The notes: a model not told the origin generated them from the letters alone. A stretch of 64,000 bases of DNA from JBIKWM01 sp044356305 (GCA_044356305.1 JBIKWM010000011.1:1-64000); one strand, 5' to 3'. Counted from the stretch's first letter, positions 17,629 to 27,204 are shown. A program made the numbers and translations.

Positions 17629-19059
17629 ATGTTAAGGCGACTGTTGAACCTTGGCTCGGTCATGGGGCTGCCCAAGCCGTTCGTGCGCAAGGTGCGAACC
17701 GTCAATCTTGCCTCGCTGCTCAGTATCCTGCTCTTCGGTTTCTTCTGCATCGTACTGTTCATCAGACAACTACATTTAGTTGGAATTGTGTATGCCGTTT
17801 TCACAGTCGGATTCATTGCCCCATTGATGCTCAACCAGCGGCAAGAGTACTTGGCCGCCCGATTCGTGATGATGGCCTTGGCCGCATTTGCGCTCATTGC
17901 AGTGGAATTCCTGATTGAGAGCTCAACACGGGGCATCTTTTTTATCTGCCTCATGGTGCTCGGCATTTTCTTGGCTGATAATCGCAAACAGTCGTTCCTG
18001 ACCTTTCTGGCCGTGGTGGTGCTGTTCGTCATATCGCGGTCGGTGCCTTACTTTTTCGATGTAAGCGATCTGCGCACCGAATCGACCATAGCCTATTGGA
18101 TGAATCTGGTGTTCGGATCGGTAGGGTTGTGGGCCATGTTCGACAATTTCAAGGCCGATAGTCTGAGCCATGAACAGGAACTTGCCCGGGCCAATCTGGA
18201 TCTTGAGGTGAAAGGACTTGAAGCGCAACCGCACCAGCGCAGTCTGGCCGAACAGGCCCTGGCAATGGAAAAGAAGAACGCTGAACTGCGCGCCTTCAAC
18301 ATCGAAATGCAGGACAGCATCCGCTACGCCAGGCGCATTCAGGCTTCCATGTTGCCCACCAAGGAGCAATTAAGGGAATGGCTGCCCGAGCTAATGTTGC
18401 TATTTAAGCCGAAAGATATCCTATCAGGCGATTTCTATTGGATGGCCCAGGCCGATGGGAACACGTATGTGGCCGTGGCCGACTGCACGGGCCATGGTGT
18501 GCCCGGGGCCATGATGACCGTTTTGGGCAACAATCTGCTGCACGAGGCAGTGGTGCGCGATGGCCTGCGCAGCCCGGCCAGCATATTGACCCACATAGAT
18601 CTGCGTGTAAAAGAGATGTTGAGCCAACGGACTCAAGACAGCGGCAGGGTGAGCGATGGCATGGACATGGCCCTGCTGTGCCTTGATGCGGCACGCACCA
18701 ATGCCACATTTGCGGGAGCGCGCAGACCTCTGATCGCTTTTCATGGCACCGGCAGCGAACTGACTGCCTATGCCGGCACCCGCCTTTCAATAGGCAGTGC
18801 CATGCCTGACCAACGAGCATTTACCGATGTGCATGTCACCCTACGTCAGGGCGATATGCTTTACCTCTACACTGATGGATTCACAGATCAGCTGGGGCCA
18901 CAGGGCAAATACCTCACCACCAGGTTCCGCAATCTGCTGCGCGATATTCACCGCAGATCCATACCGGAACAGCACCGAATGCTCAACGAGGCCCTGCTAC
19001 GATGGAAAGTGGCCGAACCGCAGACTGATGATATACTGATTATAGGGGTGAAGGTGTGA
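17629..19059 (+). CDS. Membrane-anchored SpoIIE-type PP2C serine phosphatase
   Basis: 476 residues. About five to six membrane segments occupy residues 25-175, a coiled coil spans about 178-235, and a PP2C-like SpoIIE domain fills about 240-476. Metal-binding signatures are present: FKPKDILSGDFYWM, VADCTGHGVPGAMMTVLG, DGMDMALLCLD and LYLYTDGFTDQ. Such enzymes dephosphorylate Ser/Thr on anti-anti-sigma factors or related partners. The N-terminal region looks like an integral-membrane sensor. The neighbouring globin gene suggests linked gas or redox sensing, which is inference only. Confidence 0.88.
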   Translation: MLRRLLNLGSVMGLPKPFVRKVRTVNLASLLSILLFGFFCIVLFIRQLHLVGIVYAVFTVGFIAPLMLNQRQEYLAARFVMMALAAFALIAVEFLIESSTRGIFFICLMVLGIFLADNRKQSFLTFLAVVVLFVISRSVPYFFDVSDLRTESTIAYWMNLVFGSVGLWAMFDNFKADSLSHEQELARANLDLEVKGLEAQPHQRSLAEQALAMEKKNAELRAFNIEMQDSIRYARRIQASMLPTKEQLREWLPELMLLFKPKDILSGDFYWMAQADGNTYVAVADCTGHGVPGAMMTVLGNNLLHEAVVRDGLRSPASILTHIDLRVKEMLSQRTQDSGRVSDGMDMALLCLDAARTNATFAGARRPLIAFHGTGSELTAYAGTRLSIGSAMPDQRAFTDVHVTLRQGDMLYLYTDGFTDQLGPQGKYLTTRFRNLLRDIHRRSIPEQHRMLNEALLRWKVAEPQTDDILIIGVKV

Positions 19060-19071
19060 ATGAGGCGAGGC

Positions 19072-19581
19072 TCACTTCCCTATCTTCACATTCACAGCCT
19101 TTGACTTGATCTGGAGGCCTTTCTTATCAATAGTCATACCTCCGTTCTTTCCTTTCACCTCCACGCCCTTCTTGTTGGCCTCTACCCCGTTGCCGGTGCT
19201 GCCCTTAGCCGATGCGCCCTTATTATTGGCCTCAACCCCGGCCCCACTTTTACTCTTCACCTCGGCCCCGCTCTTATCGGCTTTGGCTCCGCCTCCGTTG
19301 ACGGTCTTTACCTGAGCCCCTGTCTTATCGGCCTTGGCGCTGCCACCGTTCGATGTGTTCAATTGGGCACCCGTCCTGTCGGCCGTAGCGCCACCTCCGG
19401 AAGCGGTCTTTACCTGAGCCCCATTCTTATCAGCCTTGGCGCTGCCACCGTTCTGGGTGGTCACGGCTGCCCCGGTCTTACCTGCTGTCGCACTGGTCTT
19501 TCCAGAGTTCTGGGCCGATGCTGATGAGTCCGCCACCATTATCAGGGCACAGGCTAACGCGAATGCTGCAAGTTTCTTCAT
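19072..19581 (-). CDS. Secreted Gly/Lys/Ala-rich repeat protein
   Basis: 169 residues with a signal peptide (MKKLAAFALACALIMVADSS, cleavage near ASAQ). The mature part consists of about seven repeats of 16-18 residues with a core like KADKxGAQVKTxNGGG, drifting to KGVEVKGKNGGM near the C-terminus. The alternating Lys/Thr/Val pattern with Gly turns suggests a repetitive beta structure. I do not recognise a family. The end NVKIGK has no T9SS-like motif. It is convergent with the phosphatase gene (12-bp gap). Confidence 0.75.
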   Translation of the reverse strand: MKKLAAFALACALIMVADSSASAQNSGKTSATAGKTGAAVTTQNGGSAKADKNGAQVKTASGGGATADRTGAQLNTSNGGSAKADKTGAQVKTVNGGGAKADKSGAEVKSKSGAGVEANNKGASAKGSTGNGVEANKKGVEVKGKNGGMTIDKKGLQIKSKAVNVKIGK

Positions 19582-19828
19582 GTCGAGATAATTCGAGGGG
19601 CCAAGATACTGAATAGACCGTAAGCTTATCTAGGGCTATTCATCTCTATCAGAAACCTGAATTACGCAGATTCCTCGGCCTTTGCAAGTCACAGACTCCA
19701 GTTCCATTGCCCTAGATGTGGCACTTCGACACATCGGTAAGAGATTTGTATGCAAGTGCGGATTACAGAAGCCTAGGCTATGTGTCCAACTGTTTGTAAA
19801 CCGACCTGACCCGTTCGGGACGGGCGCA

Positions 19829-19836
19829 TAGCTTTG
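19829..19836 (+). promoter_or_regulatory. -7 box TAGCTTTG
   Basis: Exact TAnnTTTG match 27 bases before the aminotransferase ATG at 19864. A TTG at 19834 overlaps this box and so is an unlikely start. The rest of 19582-19863 shows no gene. Confidence 0.6.
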
Positions 19837-19863
19837 CCGCCCATTACAAAAGCCCATAACGGG

Positions 19864-21048
19864 ATGGAGAGACCCGCAAAGAGGCTCAGCCTCTTCAGCG
19901 AATCGCAGACCTTGGCCATGGCCCGAAAGAGCCGTGAACTCAAGGCACAGGGTGTGGATGTGGTGAGCCTCAGTCTTGGCGAACCCGATCTGGACACCCC
20001 GCTGAACGTGAAAGAGGCCGCTAAACAGGCCATTGACGACAATTGGAGCCACTATCCTCCCGTAGCGGGCTATCCGGAGCTGCGCGAGGCATGTGCGCGC
20101 AAGTTCTTGGAGCAGAATGGGCTGCACTACACCCCCGATCAGATAATCGTGAGCACCGGGGCCAAGCAGAGCATTGCCAATGTGGTGCTGAGCCTCATAG
20201 ATCCGGGCGATGAGGTGATAATACCGGCCCCTTATTGGGTGAGTTACCTTGAAATGGTGCGATTGGCCGAGGGCGTGCCTGTGGTGATACGTGCAGGGAT
20301 AGAGACCGATTTCAAGATTTCAGCTCGGGCGTTGGAAGCCGCCATCACCCCCCGGACGAAGCTCATCATGTACAGTTCACCGAGCAACCCAACAGGATCA
20401 TGCTACACCCGGGCCGAACTGGAAGCCTTTGCCGAGGTGCTGCGCAGACACCCGCACGTGATGGTGATGAGCGATGAGATTTATGAGCACATCCTGTTCA
20501 AGGGTGAACATGTGAGCATTGCCTCGCTGCCCGACATGGCTGAACGGGTGATCACCGTGAATGGCGTATCAAAAGGCTATGCCATGACCGGCTGGAGAAT
20601 AGGCTACATAGGAGCACCGCTGTGGGTGGCCAAAGCCTGCGACAAGATGCAGGGCCAGTTCACATCGGGGGCCAACAGCATTGCACAGCGGGCATCCATT
20701 GTGGCGGTGAGCACGCCCAAGGCCGATCTTTTGCCCATGGTGGATATTTTCCGCAAAAGGCGCGACCTGGTGGTGGCCCTGTTCACTGATATTCCCGGTA
20801 TGCGTGTGAATGTGCCCGATGGCGCCTTTTATCTTTTCCCCGATGTAAGTGCCCTGCTGGGCCGCACCTACCGCGGACATGTGGTGAACACCTCTTACGA
20901 CCTGTGCATGTACCTGCTTGAAGTGGGTCATGTGGCCATGGTGAGCGGTGATGCGTTCGGTGCTCCGGAATGTGTGCGCATCAGCTACGCCACCAGCGAG
21001 GACCAGCTGCGCGAGGCAGCAAGAAGGATCAAAGAGGCACTTGCGTAG
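19864..21048 (+). CDS. Pyridoxal-phosphate aminotransferase (aspartate type, class I)
   Basis: 394 residues. Fold type I features: SLSLGEPDLDTP, SHYPPVAGYPELREA, STGAKQSIANV (PLP phosphate), YSSPSNPTGSCY (the NPTG motif), MSDEIYEHI (Asp and Tyr contacting PLP), VNGVSKGYAMTGWRIGY with the PLP lysine in SKGY, and the C-terminal Arg in CVRISYATS that binds the substrate carboxylate. This matches the Ib subgroup aspartate aminotransferases. It would link aspartate and 2-oxoglutarate, feeding lysine and asparagine metabolism. Confidence 0.92.
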   Translation: MERPAKRLSLFSESQTLAMARKSRELKAQGVDVVSLSLGEPDLDTPLNVKEAAKQAIDDNWSHYPPVAGYPELREACARKFLEQNGLHYTPDQIIVSTGAKQSIANVVLSLIDPGDEVIIPAPYWVSYLEMVRLAEGVPVVIRAGIETDFKISARALEAAITPRTKLIMYSSPSNPTGSCYTRAELEAFAEVLRRHPHVMVMSDEIYEHILFKGEHVSIASLPDMAERVITVNGVSKGYAMTGWRIGYIGAPLWVAKACDKMQGQFTSGANSIAQRASIVAVSTPKADLLPMVDIFRKRRDLVVALFTDIPGMRVNVPDGAFYLFPDVSALLGRTYRGHVVNTSYDLCMYLLEVGHVAMVSGDAFGAPECVRISYATSEDQLREAARRIKEALA

Positions 21049-21085
21049 AATAGCGGCAGAATAACGAGATTTGCCGCCCCGAAAA

Positions 21086-21157
21086 GCCTCCTTAGCTCAG
21101 CGGTAGAGCAGCTGATTCGTAATCAGCAGGTCGCGGGTTCAAATCCCGTGGGGGGCT
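21086..21157 (+). tRNA. tRNA-Thr (anticodon CGT)
   Basis: Acceptor arms 21086-21092 and 21150-21156 pair with two G-U pairs. The D-arm TAGCTCAGCGGTAGAGCA, anticodon loop TTCGTAA (CGT) and T-arm GGGTTCAAATCCC are standard. The 3' CCA is not encoded. Confidence 0.95.
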
Positions 21158-21170
21158 CTGTCACAAACGG

Positions 21171-21208
21171 GCCGCTGTCCGAGGTTTCGGGCAGCGGCTC
21201 GTCCGCTT
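21171..21208 (+). terminator. Hairpin after tRNA-Thr
   Basis: GCCGCTG (21171-21177) and CAGCGGC (21192-21198) form a seven-bp stem, followed shortly by CTTTT. The remaining bases to 21435 show no gene. Confidence 0.5.
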
Positions 21209-21435
21209 TTCAGAGGAATTCTCATCCATGTCACATTCCAGATGATGACCTGTACCGATCGCACTTTGATTCGCATACCTCGGTTGGCCCCAATCTCATT
21301 TTTACAGGGAACTGAAATGGTCAATGAATGAGCAGACAAACCGGTACCTGATACCCGAACATCCGAAAACCCGATTGATCGCTATCCTTTGACTCATTGA
21401 ACTACTGGCATCTATCAGCCCTTTAGCCACCGCCC

Positions 21436-21443
21436 TACCTTCG
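21436..21443 (+). promoter_or_regulatory. -7 box TACCTTCG
   Basis: TAnnTTTG-like box six bases before the lpxK ATG at 21450, implying little or no leader. Confidence 0.5.
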
Positions 21444-21449
21444 TCCGCA

Positions 21450-22448
21450 ATGTCGCGCCCTTATCTATTGCCGTTGGTCCCGCTCTACTCCTTGGCGGTC
21501 GCACTGCGCAATACAGTTTATGAGCTTGGGCTGATGAAGGCGGTAAGATCGCCAGTGCCTACCGTATGTGTGGGCAACATGGAGGCCGGGGGCACAGGCA
21601 AGACCCCACATGTGGAACTCCTCATTGAACTCCTGAGCCAGAAATGGAAAGTGGCGATACTGAGCCGCGGGTATGGCCGCATCTCCAAGGGCTTCAGGTG
21701 GGTGAATGTGCAAGATGACGCCATGGCATGTGGCGATGAGCCACTTTTGATCAAGCGCCACTATCCGGACATTCCTGTAGCTGTTTGCGAGGACCGCCCC
21801 AAAGGCTGTATCAACATGGCCAACGAGATGCCAAGTCTGGATCTGATCATACTGGACGATGCCTTTCAGCATCGGGCGCTGCGCTGTGATCTGAACATTC
21901 TTGTGACACGGGCTTCGCAACCGTTCTGGAAACAGACCATGCTGCCTGCCGGAGACCTGCGCGAGCCGATCAATGGCGTGGCAAGGGCCGATGCCCTGAT
22001 CATTTCGGGCGGGACAGGTGGTCTAGACATCCCCGAAGGGATAAGGAAGAAACTGAATGGCCCTGTGCTGCACAGCCACATGGTGCAAGGCAGTCCGGTA
22101 GATGTATCGGGCAAACCGTGGGCATGTACAGAAGCGGTGGTTTTCTGCGGAATCGCCAATCCACAGCGGTTTGTAGAGGCGGCAAAGGCGCAGGTGAAAG
22201 TGCGGGCGGTGCACACCTTTAGCGACCATCACCCCTACTCCTCCACAGAGATAGAGCGCCTCGTGACCGAAATGGATAGCTTTGGCCCTGCCTGCGGGCT
22301 GCTGACCACCGCCAAAGACCTGGCCCGTATCAGCAGGCCTTGGCCCGACCCGACCCGCGTGGCACATTTGCCCATAAAAGCCGAAATGGCGACTGAAGAG
22401 AGAATCAAAATCATTGAACTGATAGAGAAAAAATGCTTGAGCAGATAA
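21450..22448 (+). CDS. lpxK: Tetraacyldisaccharide 4'-kinase
   Basis: 332 residues. LpxK phosphorylates the 4' position of the lipid A precursor at the inner membrane. Seen are a short hydrophobic N-terminus, the Walker A-like VGNMEAGGTGKTPHVELL (about 47-64), ILSRGYGR, DEPLLIKRHYPDIPVAVCEDR and LDDAFQHRALRCDLNILV (the DDAFQHR family signature). The 3' end overlaps the purine nucleoside phosphorylase start by 16 bp. Confidence 0.95.
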   Translation: MSRPYLLPLVPLYSLAVALRNTVYELGLMKAVRSPVPTVCVGNMEAGGTGKTPHVELLIELLSQKWKVAILSRGYGRISKGFRWVNVQDDAMACGDEPLLIKRHYPDIPVAVCEDRPKGCINMANEMPSLDLIILDDAFQHRALRCDLNILVTRASQPFWKQTMLPAGDLREPINGVARADALIISGGTGGLDIPEGIRKKLNGPVLHSHMVQGSPVDVSGKPWACTEAVVFCGIANPQRFVEAAKAQVKVRAVHTFSDHHPYSSTEIERLVTEMDSFGPACGLLTTAKDLARISRPWPDPTRVAHLPIKAEMATEERIKIIELIEKKCLSR

Positions 22449-23248
22449 AAGACACCGCCCGGTTCCTTAAAGATCAGACCGGTTTCGGTGGACGTGTCGG
22501 CATCATCCTCGGCACCGGGCTGGGCGGTCTGGCGAACGAGATAAAGGCCACGCACAGCATACCATACGAGCAGATACCCAATTTTCCGCTCTCGACCGTT
22601 GAGGGCCACAGCGGCCGCCTCATATTCGGCACATTGGGCAGTTGCAGTGTGGTGGCCATGCAGGGCCGGTTCCACTACTACGAGGGCTACGACATGAAAC
22701 AGTGCACCTTTCCCGTGCGTGTCATGCGTCAGATGGGTGTTGACACCCTCATTGTCAGCAATGCAAGCGGGGGGGTAAATCCTGATTTTGAGATCGGAGA
22801 GCTGATGATTCTCAACGATCATATAAACCTGTTCCCCACCAATCCGCTCATAGGCCGCAATCTGCCCGAACTCGGAGTGCGTTTTCCCGATATGAGCGAT
22901 GTGTATGATGCCGGCTTGCGCCAAAAGGCAAAGGAGATAGCCGCCCGTAACGGCATCAAAGTGAGCGAGGGCGTGTACCTCGGCCTCAGTGGGCCCTGCC
23001 TGGAAACCCCTGCCGAATACCGCATGGTGCGCATTCTGGGTGCCGATGCTGTGGGCATGAGCACCGTGCCCGAAGCCATTGTGGCCCGCCATGCAGGCAT
23101 GAGAGTATTCGCCATCTCCATTGTCACCGACCTCGGTGTGCCAGGCCGCATAGTGAAGGTGACACACCAGGATGTGATAGAAGTGGCCAGCCGACAGGAA
23201 CCCAAGATGACCCTGATAATGAAAGAACTTGTGGGGAGCATGGTCTGA
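22433..23248 (+). CDS. Purine nucleoside phosphorylase (trimeric type)
   Basis: 271 residues. GIILGTGLGGLA (phosphate site), EGHSGRLIFGTL, MQGRFHYYEGYDM, SNASGGVNPDFEIGELMILNDHINL and the Glu-x-Met-x2-V ribose/base region (DAVGMSTVPEAIVARHAGM) are all typical of trimeric PNPs. It splits inosine and guanosine nucleosides into base and ribose-1-phosphate. The start lies inside lpxK, so translation is probably coupled. Confidence 0.93.
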   Translation: MLEQIKDTARFLKDQTGFGGRVGIILGTGLGGLANEIKATHSIPYEQIPNFPLSTVEGHSGRLIFGTLGSCSVVAMQGRFHYYEGYDMKQCTFPVRVMRQMGVDTLIVSNASGGVNPDFEIGELMILNDHINLFPTNPLIGRNLPELGVRFPDMSDVYDAGLRQKAKEIAARNGIKVSEGVYLGLSGPCLETPAEYRMVRILGADAVGMSTVPEAIVARHAGMRVFAISIVTDLGVPGRIVKVTHQDVIEVASRQEPKMTLIMKELVGSMV

Positions 23249-23367
23249 GGCAGGAAGCCATCACAAAAGGGGCGCAATGCGGAATCAATTGCCCATTGAA
23301 CCCATGGTTGACATTAAACCCAGAGCAGTATTTACGGCCCTCGAAGTTCGGATCAGCAACAGCTTTG

Positions 23368-24807
23368 ATGCGGGTTAAAAAACTACACGTGTTCATGATA
23401 GGCTCGTACCTGGGTCCGTTCATGCTCACGTTCCTTATCTCGCTGTTCATCCTGCTGATGCAGTTCCTGTGGAAGTACATCGATGAGCTTGTGGGTAAGG
23501 GCCTCGAATGGCATGTGATAGCCGAGTTGCTGTTCTATGCCTCGGCCAGCCTGGTGGCCATGGCACTGCCGCTTGCAGTGCTCGTCAGCAGCATCATGAC
23601 CTTCGGCAATCTTGGCGAGCACTACGAACTTGTGGCGCTCCGCTCATCGGGCATATCGCTATGGCGAATCATGAGTCCGCTCATTGTGCTCACCGGGCTG
23701 CTGAGCGTCATGGCGTTCTATTTCTCTAACAACCTGTTGCCCATAGCCAACCTCAAGATGGGCACATTGCTCTACGACATACGGCACCAGAAACCCACCA
23801 TGAACCTGCGGCCGGGCATCTTTTACCGCGACATAGAGGGGTTTGCCATCCGCGTGGCCAGCAAAGGCGAGGACGAGCGTCAATTGTACAAGGTGCTGAT
23901 CTATGATCACACCAAGAACAACGGCAACATGAAGGTGATAACGGCCGATAGCGCACGCATGGAGTTTGTAGGTGGCGACCGTTACCTGCAGATGACCCTG
24001 TGGCACGGAGTGATGTACGAGCAGATGGAGAACCGCGAGCGCGAGTCGGCCAGCTACCCGCACACTCGGCAGGAGTTCAGTAGCGACATCATCCGGTTCG
24101 ACCTCTCGGGATTCGAGCTCACCCGCAGCAACGAGGAAGTGTTCAAGGACAACTACAAGATGCAGAGCCTCGGCCAGTTGAGCCACAACATCGATACGTT
24201 GCAGATCAGGCTTGATGAGCGCAAAGGCGAAATGGCCAAGAACCTGAACCGCAATTTCAAGTTTCTTGCACTCAATATCGATTCGATAAAAAGCAATGAA
24301 TACATGCCAGTCAATCTGTTGCAGATGTTCAGCACCGGTCAGCGACCAAAAGTGGCCGAGGCCGCACTGAACATGGCCCGCAGCTCAAAGGCTTATGTAC
24401 GGTCGGCCACCGAGGACCAATGGGCCCGCGGCAACCGGATAAACCGATACCAGATTGAGGTGCACCGCAAGTTCACGCTCAGCATAGCGTGCATCATCCT
24501 GTTCTTTATCGGGGCACCATTGGGGGCCATCATCCGCAAAGGCGGGCTGGGCCTGCCCGTAGTGGTGAGTATCGTGTTCTTTCTCATTTACTACGTCATA
24601 TCCATCACAGGCGAGAAGTTCGCCAAAGAAGGACTGTGGCCCGTTTGGAAAGGCATGTGGATGTCGAGCCTCGTGCTATTGCCCATCGGCATGTGGCTCA
24701 CCTACAAGGCCACCACCGATTCGAGCCTGTTCAACCTCGATGCCTACACCGCGCCCATCCGCGCTTTGGCCGAGCGATTGCGCCACCGTCTGGGTCTCGA
24801 CCGATGA
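23368..24807 (+). CDS. LptF/LptG family LPS export permease
   Basis: 479 residues from the ATG at 23368. Three membrane segments lie near the N-terminus (about 12-120), a large periplasmic beta-jellyroll-like domain fills the middle (about 125-370), and three segments lie near the C-terminus, where IACIILFFIGAPLGAIIRKGG is the family signature. LptF/LptG work with the LptB ATPase to extract LPS from the inner membrane. An in-frame ATG at 23296 exists but would add a non-hydrophobic leader. The last bases overlap the next gene (ATGA), and the operon continues with two glycosyltransferases. Confidence 0.88.
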   Translation: MRVKKLHVFMIGSYLGPFMLTFLISLFILLMQFLWKYIDELVGKGLEWHVIAELLFYASASLVAMALPLAVLVSSIMTFGNLGEHYELVALRSSGISLWRIMSPLIVLTGLLSVMAFYFSNNLLPIANLKMGTLLYDIRHQKPTMNLRPGIFYRDIEGFAIRVASKGEDERQLYKVLIYDHTKNNGNMKVITADSARMEFVGGDRYLQMTLWHGVMYEQMENRERESASYPHTRQEFSSDIIRFDLSGFELTRSNEEVFKDNYKMQSLGQLSHNIDTLQIRLDERKGEMAKNLNRNFKFLALNIDSIKSNEYMPVNLLQMFSTGQRPKVAEAALNMARSSKAYVRSATEDQWARGNRINRYQIEVHRKFTLSIACIILFFIGAPLGAIIRKGGLGLPVVVSIVFFLIYYVISITGEKFAKEGLWPVWKGMWMSSLVLLPIGMWLTYKATTDSSLFNLDAYTAPIRALAERLRHRLGLDR

Positions 24808-26003
24808 GGATACTGCAACTGTGCAACAAGCCCCCCTACCCTGCCATTGATGGCGGGTGCCGCGCCATGGCCGAGGTGACCGAGGGCCTGTTGGCCTGTG
24901 GCGACCACGTTCGGGTGGCCTGCATCGGCACACACAAACACCCTTACAACCCTCAGGACTGGCCCACTGCCACCCTTGCGGCAACCAATCCCATCCACGT
25001 TCCGGTTGATACCGGATTGAGCGCCATCAGGGCATTCATGAGTCTTTTGGGCGATGGGTCGTACCACCTCGAGCGGTTCGACTCGGCTGCCATGCATGCG
25101 GCTTTAGCAGGTGTTCTGCAGAAAGAGGATTTCGATGTGATCCATCTCGAGAGCCTGTTTGTAACGCCCTACATACCCACCATCCGCAGGCATAGCAGCG
25201 CACGCATAGTGCTCAGGGCGCACAACGTGGAGCATCAGCTATGGCAGCGGTTGGCGGCCAACGAGACATCGCCTGTCAAAAGGGGATATCTGCGCATATT
25301 GGCCCAAAGGCTTAAAAAGGCCGAGGCCGAGGCCCTGCAGATGGTCGATGCGGTGGTGGCCATCACTCAGAATGACCTTGAAGCGCTCAAGGCCCTCTAC
25401 CCTATTGCCAATGGCCATGTGCTGCCCATGACCATGGTACCGCCTGCTTCCGTTCCGCTGCTCCGGACTCCCCTCACCGCCTTTCATCTGGGCAGTATGG
25501 ATTGGATGCCCAATGCCGAGGGGATACGTTGGTTCGTCAAAGAAGTGTGGCCCCTGGCACAGGCCCAGCAGCCAGAAATGAAATGCCGGCTTGCTGGCCG
25601 CAACATGCCCCACGACCTAACATCGGACCTCAGTGTCGGATTAGATATTGTGGGCGAAGTGAATGATGCACAGGCCTTCATGCTATCGAATGCCATTCTT
25701 GTTCTGCCGCTGCTGTCGGGTGGCGGAATGCGTGTGAAACTGGTTGAGGCCATGATGCTGGGCCGGGCCGTGGTGACCACAACCTTGGGCATGGAAGGGG
25801 TGCCTGCCGTGCATGGCGAGCACCTGCTAGTGGCCGATACACCGCAGACCCTGGCCGATGCACTGGTGATGCTTTACCGTGACCCTGACCTGACACAGCG
25901 CCTCGCCACGGCCGGGCGCGAGCTGGCCCTAGCGCATTTTGGCCGCGATGCCGCCATGCAGCGCCTAAGGTACTTTTACGGCCAGCCCACTGCGGCCCAA
26001 TGA
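24804..26003 (+). CDS. Glycosyltransferase, GT4-like
   Basis: 399 residues from the ATG at 24804, overlapping the permease stop by four bases; a longer frame is open but lies inside that gene. N-terminal half: MRILQLCNKPPYPAIDGG and ARIVLRAHNVEHQLW (the HNVE motif of this GT4 subgroup). C-terminal half: FHLGSMDWMPNAEGIRWF and VLPLLSGGGMRVKLVEAMMLGRAVVTT, the donor-binding region with two conserved acids. It probably acts on a surface glycan or LPS core. It is translationally coupled to the next glycosyltransferase. Confidence 0.85.
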   Translation: MRILQLCNKPPYPAIDGGCRAMAEVTEGLLACGDHVRVACIGTHKHPYNPQDWPTATLAATNPIHVPVDTGLSAIRAFMSLLGDGSYHLERFDSAAMHAALAGVLQKEDFDVIHLESLFVTPYIPTIRRHSSARIVLRAHNVEHQLWQRLAANETSPVKRGYLRILAQRLKKAEAEALQMVDAVVAITQNDLEALKALYPIANGHVLPMTMVPPASVPLLRTPLTAFHLGSMDWMPNAEGIRWFVKEVWPLAQAQQPEMKCRLAGRNMPHDLTSDLSVGLDIVGEVNDAQAFMLSNAILVLPLLSGGGMRVKLVEAMMLGRAVVTTTLGMEGVPAVHGEHLLVADTPQTLADALVMLYRDPDLTQRLATAGRELALAHFGRDAAMQRLRYFYGQPTAAQ

Positions 26004-27187
26004 CCTCTCGCCTGCGCATCCTTGTTCTGCTGCCGCGTTTCCCTTTTCCGCTAGAAAAGGGCGATAAACTGCGGGCATTTCACCAACTGCGGGTGCTGGC
26101 GCAAAGGCATGAGGTGCATCTGTGCGCTTTCAACGAAGGGCCGGTGACCGATGAACAGACAAAAGCACTGGCCGGCATCTGCACATCGGTGCTGTGCATC
26201 CCGTACAACAGGACCAGTCTGGCCCTGAACATGGCCGAGGGTGTGCTGCACGGACTTCCCCTTTCGGTAGCGTACTTCTACAACAGGCGCATGGCCGAGA
26301 TAGTACGCGAGCTGAAGGACACCATAAAGCCCGATGTGCTGTATTGCCAACTGGCGCGCACTGCTGAGTACGCCCGTACGTTGGGCCCTATTCCCAAGGT
26401 GATAGACTTTCAGGATGCCTTTGCCAAAGGGGCCGAACGCCTGATGCGCAGCGGCCCCATGCTGATGCGGCCCGTGTATGCATTGGAACACCTGCGCCTT
26501 TCGAAATACGAGCAGGAGGTGTTCGGAATGTTCGATGGTCATACCGTGATATCGGCACAGGACCGGGACCTGCTCAGTATTGTGCAGAGACACCTGGTGG
26601 AAGTGGTGCCCAACGGGGTTGACATGGAGCACTATTCGCCCAGCTCCTTGCCCAAGGATGTGGATGTGCTGTTTGCCGGAAACATGGGCTATCCGCCCAA
26701 TGTGCGGGCCGCAGAGGTGCTGGCCAATGAGGTGATGCCCCTTGTGCGCGCCAAGGTGCCCGATGCCAGACTGGTGCTGGCCGGTGCGCGTCCCGACAGG
26801 GCGGTGAAAGCACTTGAGGGCCGCCTTACAGAAGTGACCGGTTTTGTGCCCGACCTGCGCGACCAATATGCCCGGGCCAAAGTGTTTGTGGCGCCCATGC
26901 AGATAGGCACCGGGCTACAGAACAAGCTGCTTGAAGCCATGAGCATGGCCATACCATGTGTCACCACCCCTTTGGCCAACAATGCCATAGGAGCTGTGGC
27001 CGATAAGGAGGTGATCCTTGCCGAGCGACCGAAGGAGCTTGCCCAAGCCACAGTAGAGATGCTGACCGACACCGCACGTGCCCACCAGATCGGGGTGGCC
27101 GGCATGGAGATGGTGCGCGCCCGATACAGTTGGGAGGCCGCCACCCTTCCGCTGGAAGATCTGCTGGTAGCGGTGGCCGCGAGTTGA
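26000..27187 (+). CDS. Glycosyltransferase, GT4-like
   Basis: 395 residues. N-terminal ILVLLPRFPFPLEKGDKLRA has the PFPxxxG(D)xxR pattern of sugar transferases that resemble PelF/stp1-type GT4 enzymes. C-terminal half: VPNGVDMEHYSP, VLFAGNMGYPPNVRAAEVL and VAPMQIGTGLQNKLLEAMSMAIPCVTT, where G-T-G-x-Q-N-K-L-L-E-A is the donor site. It overlaps the preceding glycosyltransferase gene by four bases, and the two are similar in layout, suggesting sequential steps in one glycan. Confidence 0.87.
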   Translation: MTSRLRILVLLPRFPFPLEKGDKLRAFHQLRVLAQRHEVHLCAFNEGPVTDEQTKALAGICTSVLCIPYNRTSLALNMAEGVLHGLPLSVAYFYNRRMAEIVRELKDTIKPDVLYCQLARTAEYARTLGPIPKVIDFQDAFAKGAERLMRSGPMLMRPVYALEHLRLSKYEQEVFGMFDGHTVISAQDRDLLSIVQRHLVEVVPNGVDMEHYSPSSLPKDVDVLFAGNMGYPPNVRAAEVLANEVMPLVRAKVPDARLVLAGARPDRAVKALEGRLTEVTGFVPDLRDQYARAKVFVAPMQIGTGLQNKLLEAMSMAIPCVTTPLANNAIGAVADKEVILAERPKELAQATVEMLTDTARAHQIGVAGMEMVRARYSWEAATLPLEDLLVAVAAS

Positions 27188-27192
27188 CCCGA

Positions 27193-27200
27193 TACCTTTG
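27193..27200 (+). promoter_or_regulatory. -7 box TACCTTTG
   Basis: Exact TAnnTTTG match only four bases before the ATG at 27205. There is no room for a ribosome-binding site after transcription starts. Confidence 0.6.
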
Positions 27201-27204
27201 CCGC

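Noticed and set aside
21160..21340. Minus-strand frame overlapping tRNA-Thr
   Set aside because: It reads through the tRNA and its hairpin and has no protein-like features.
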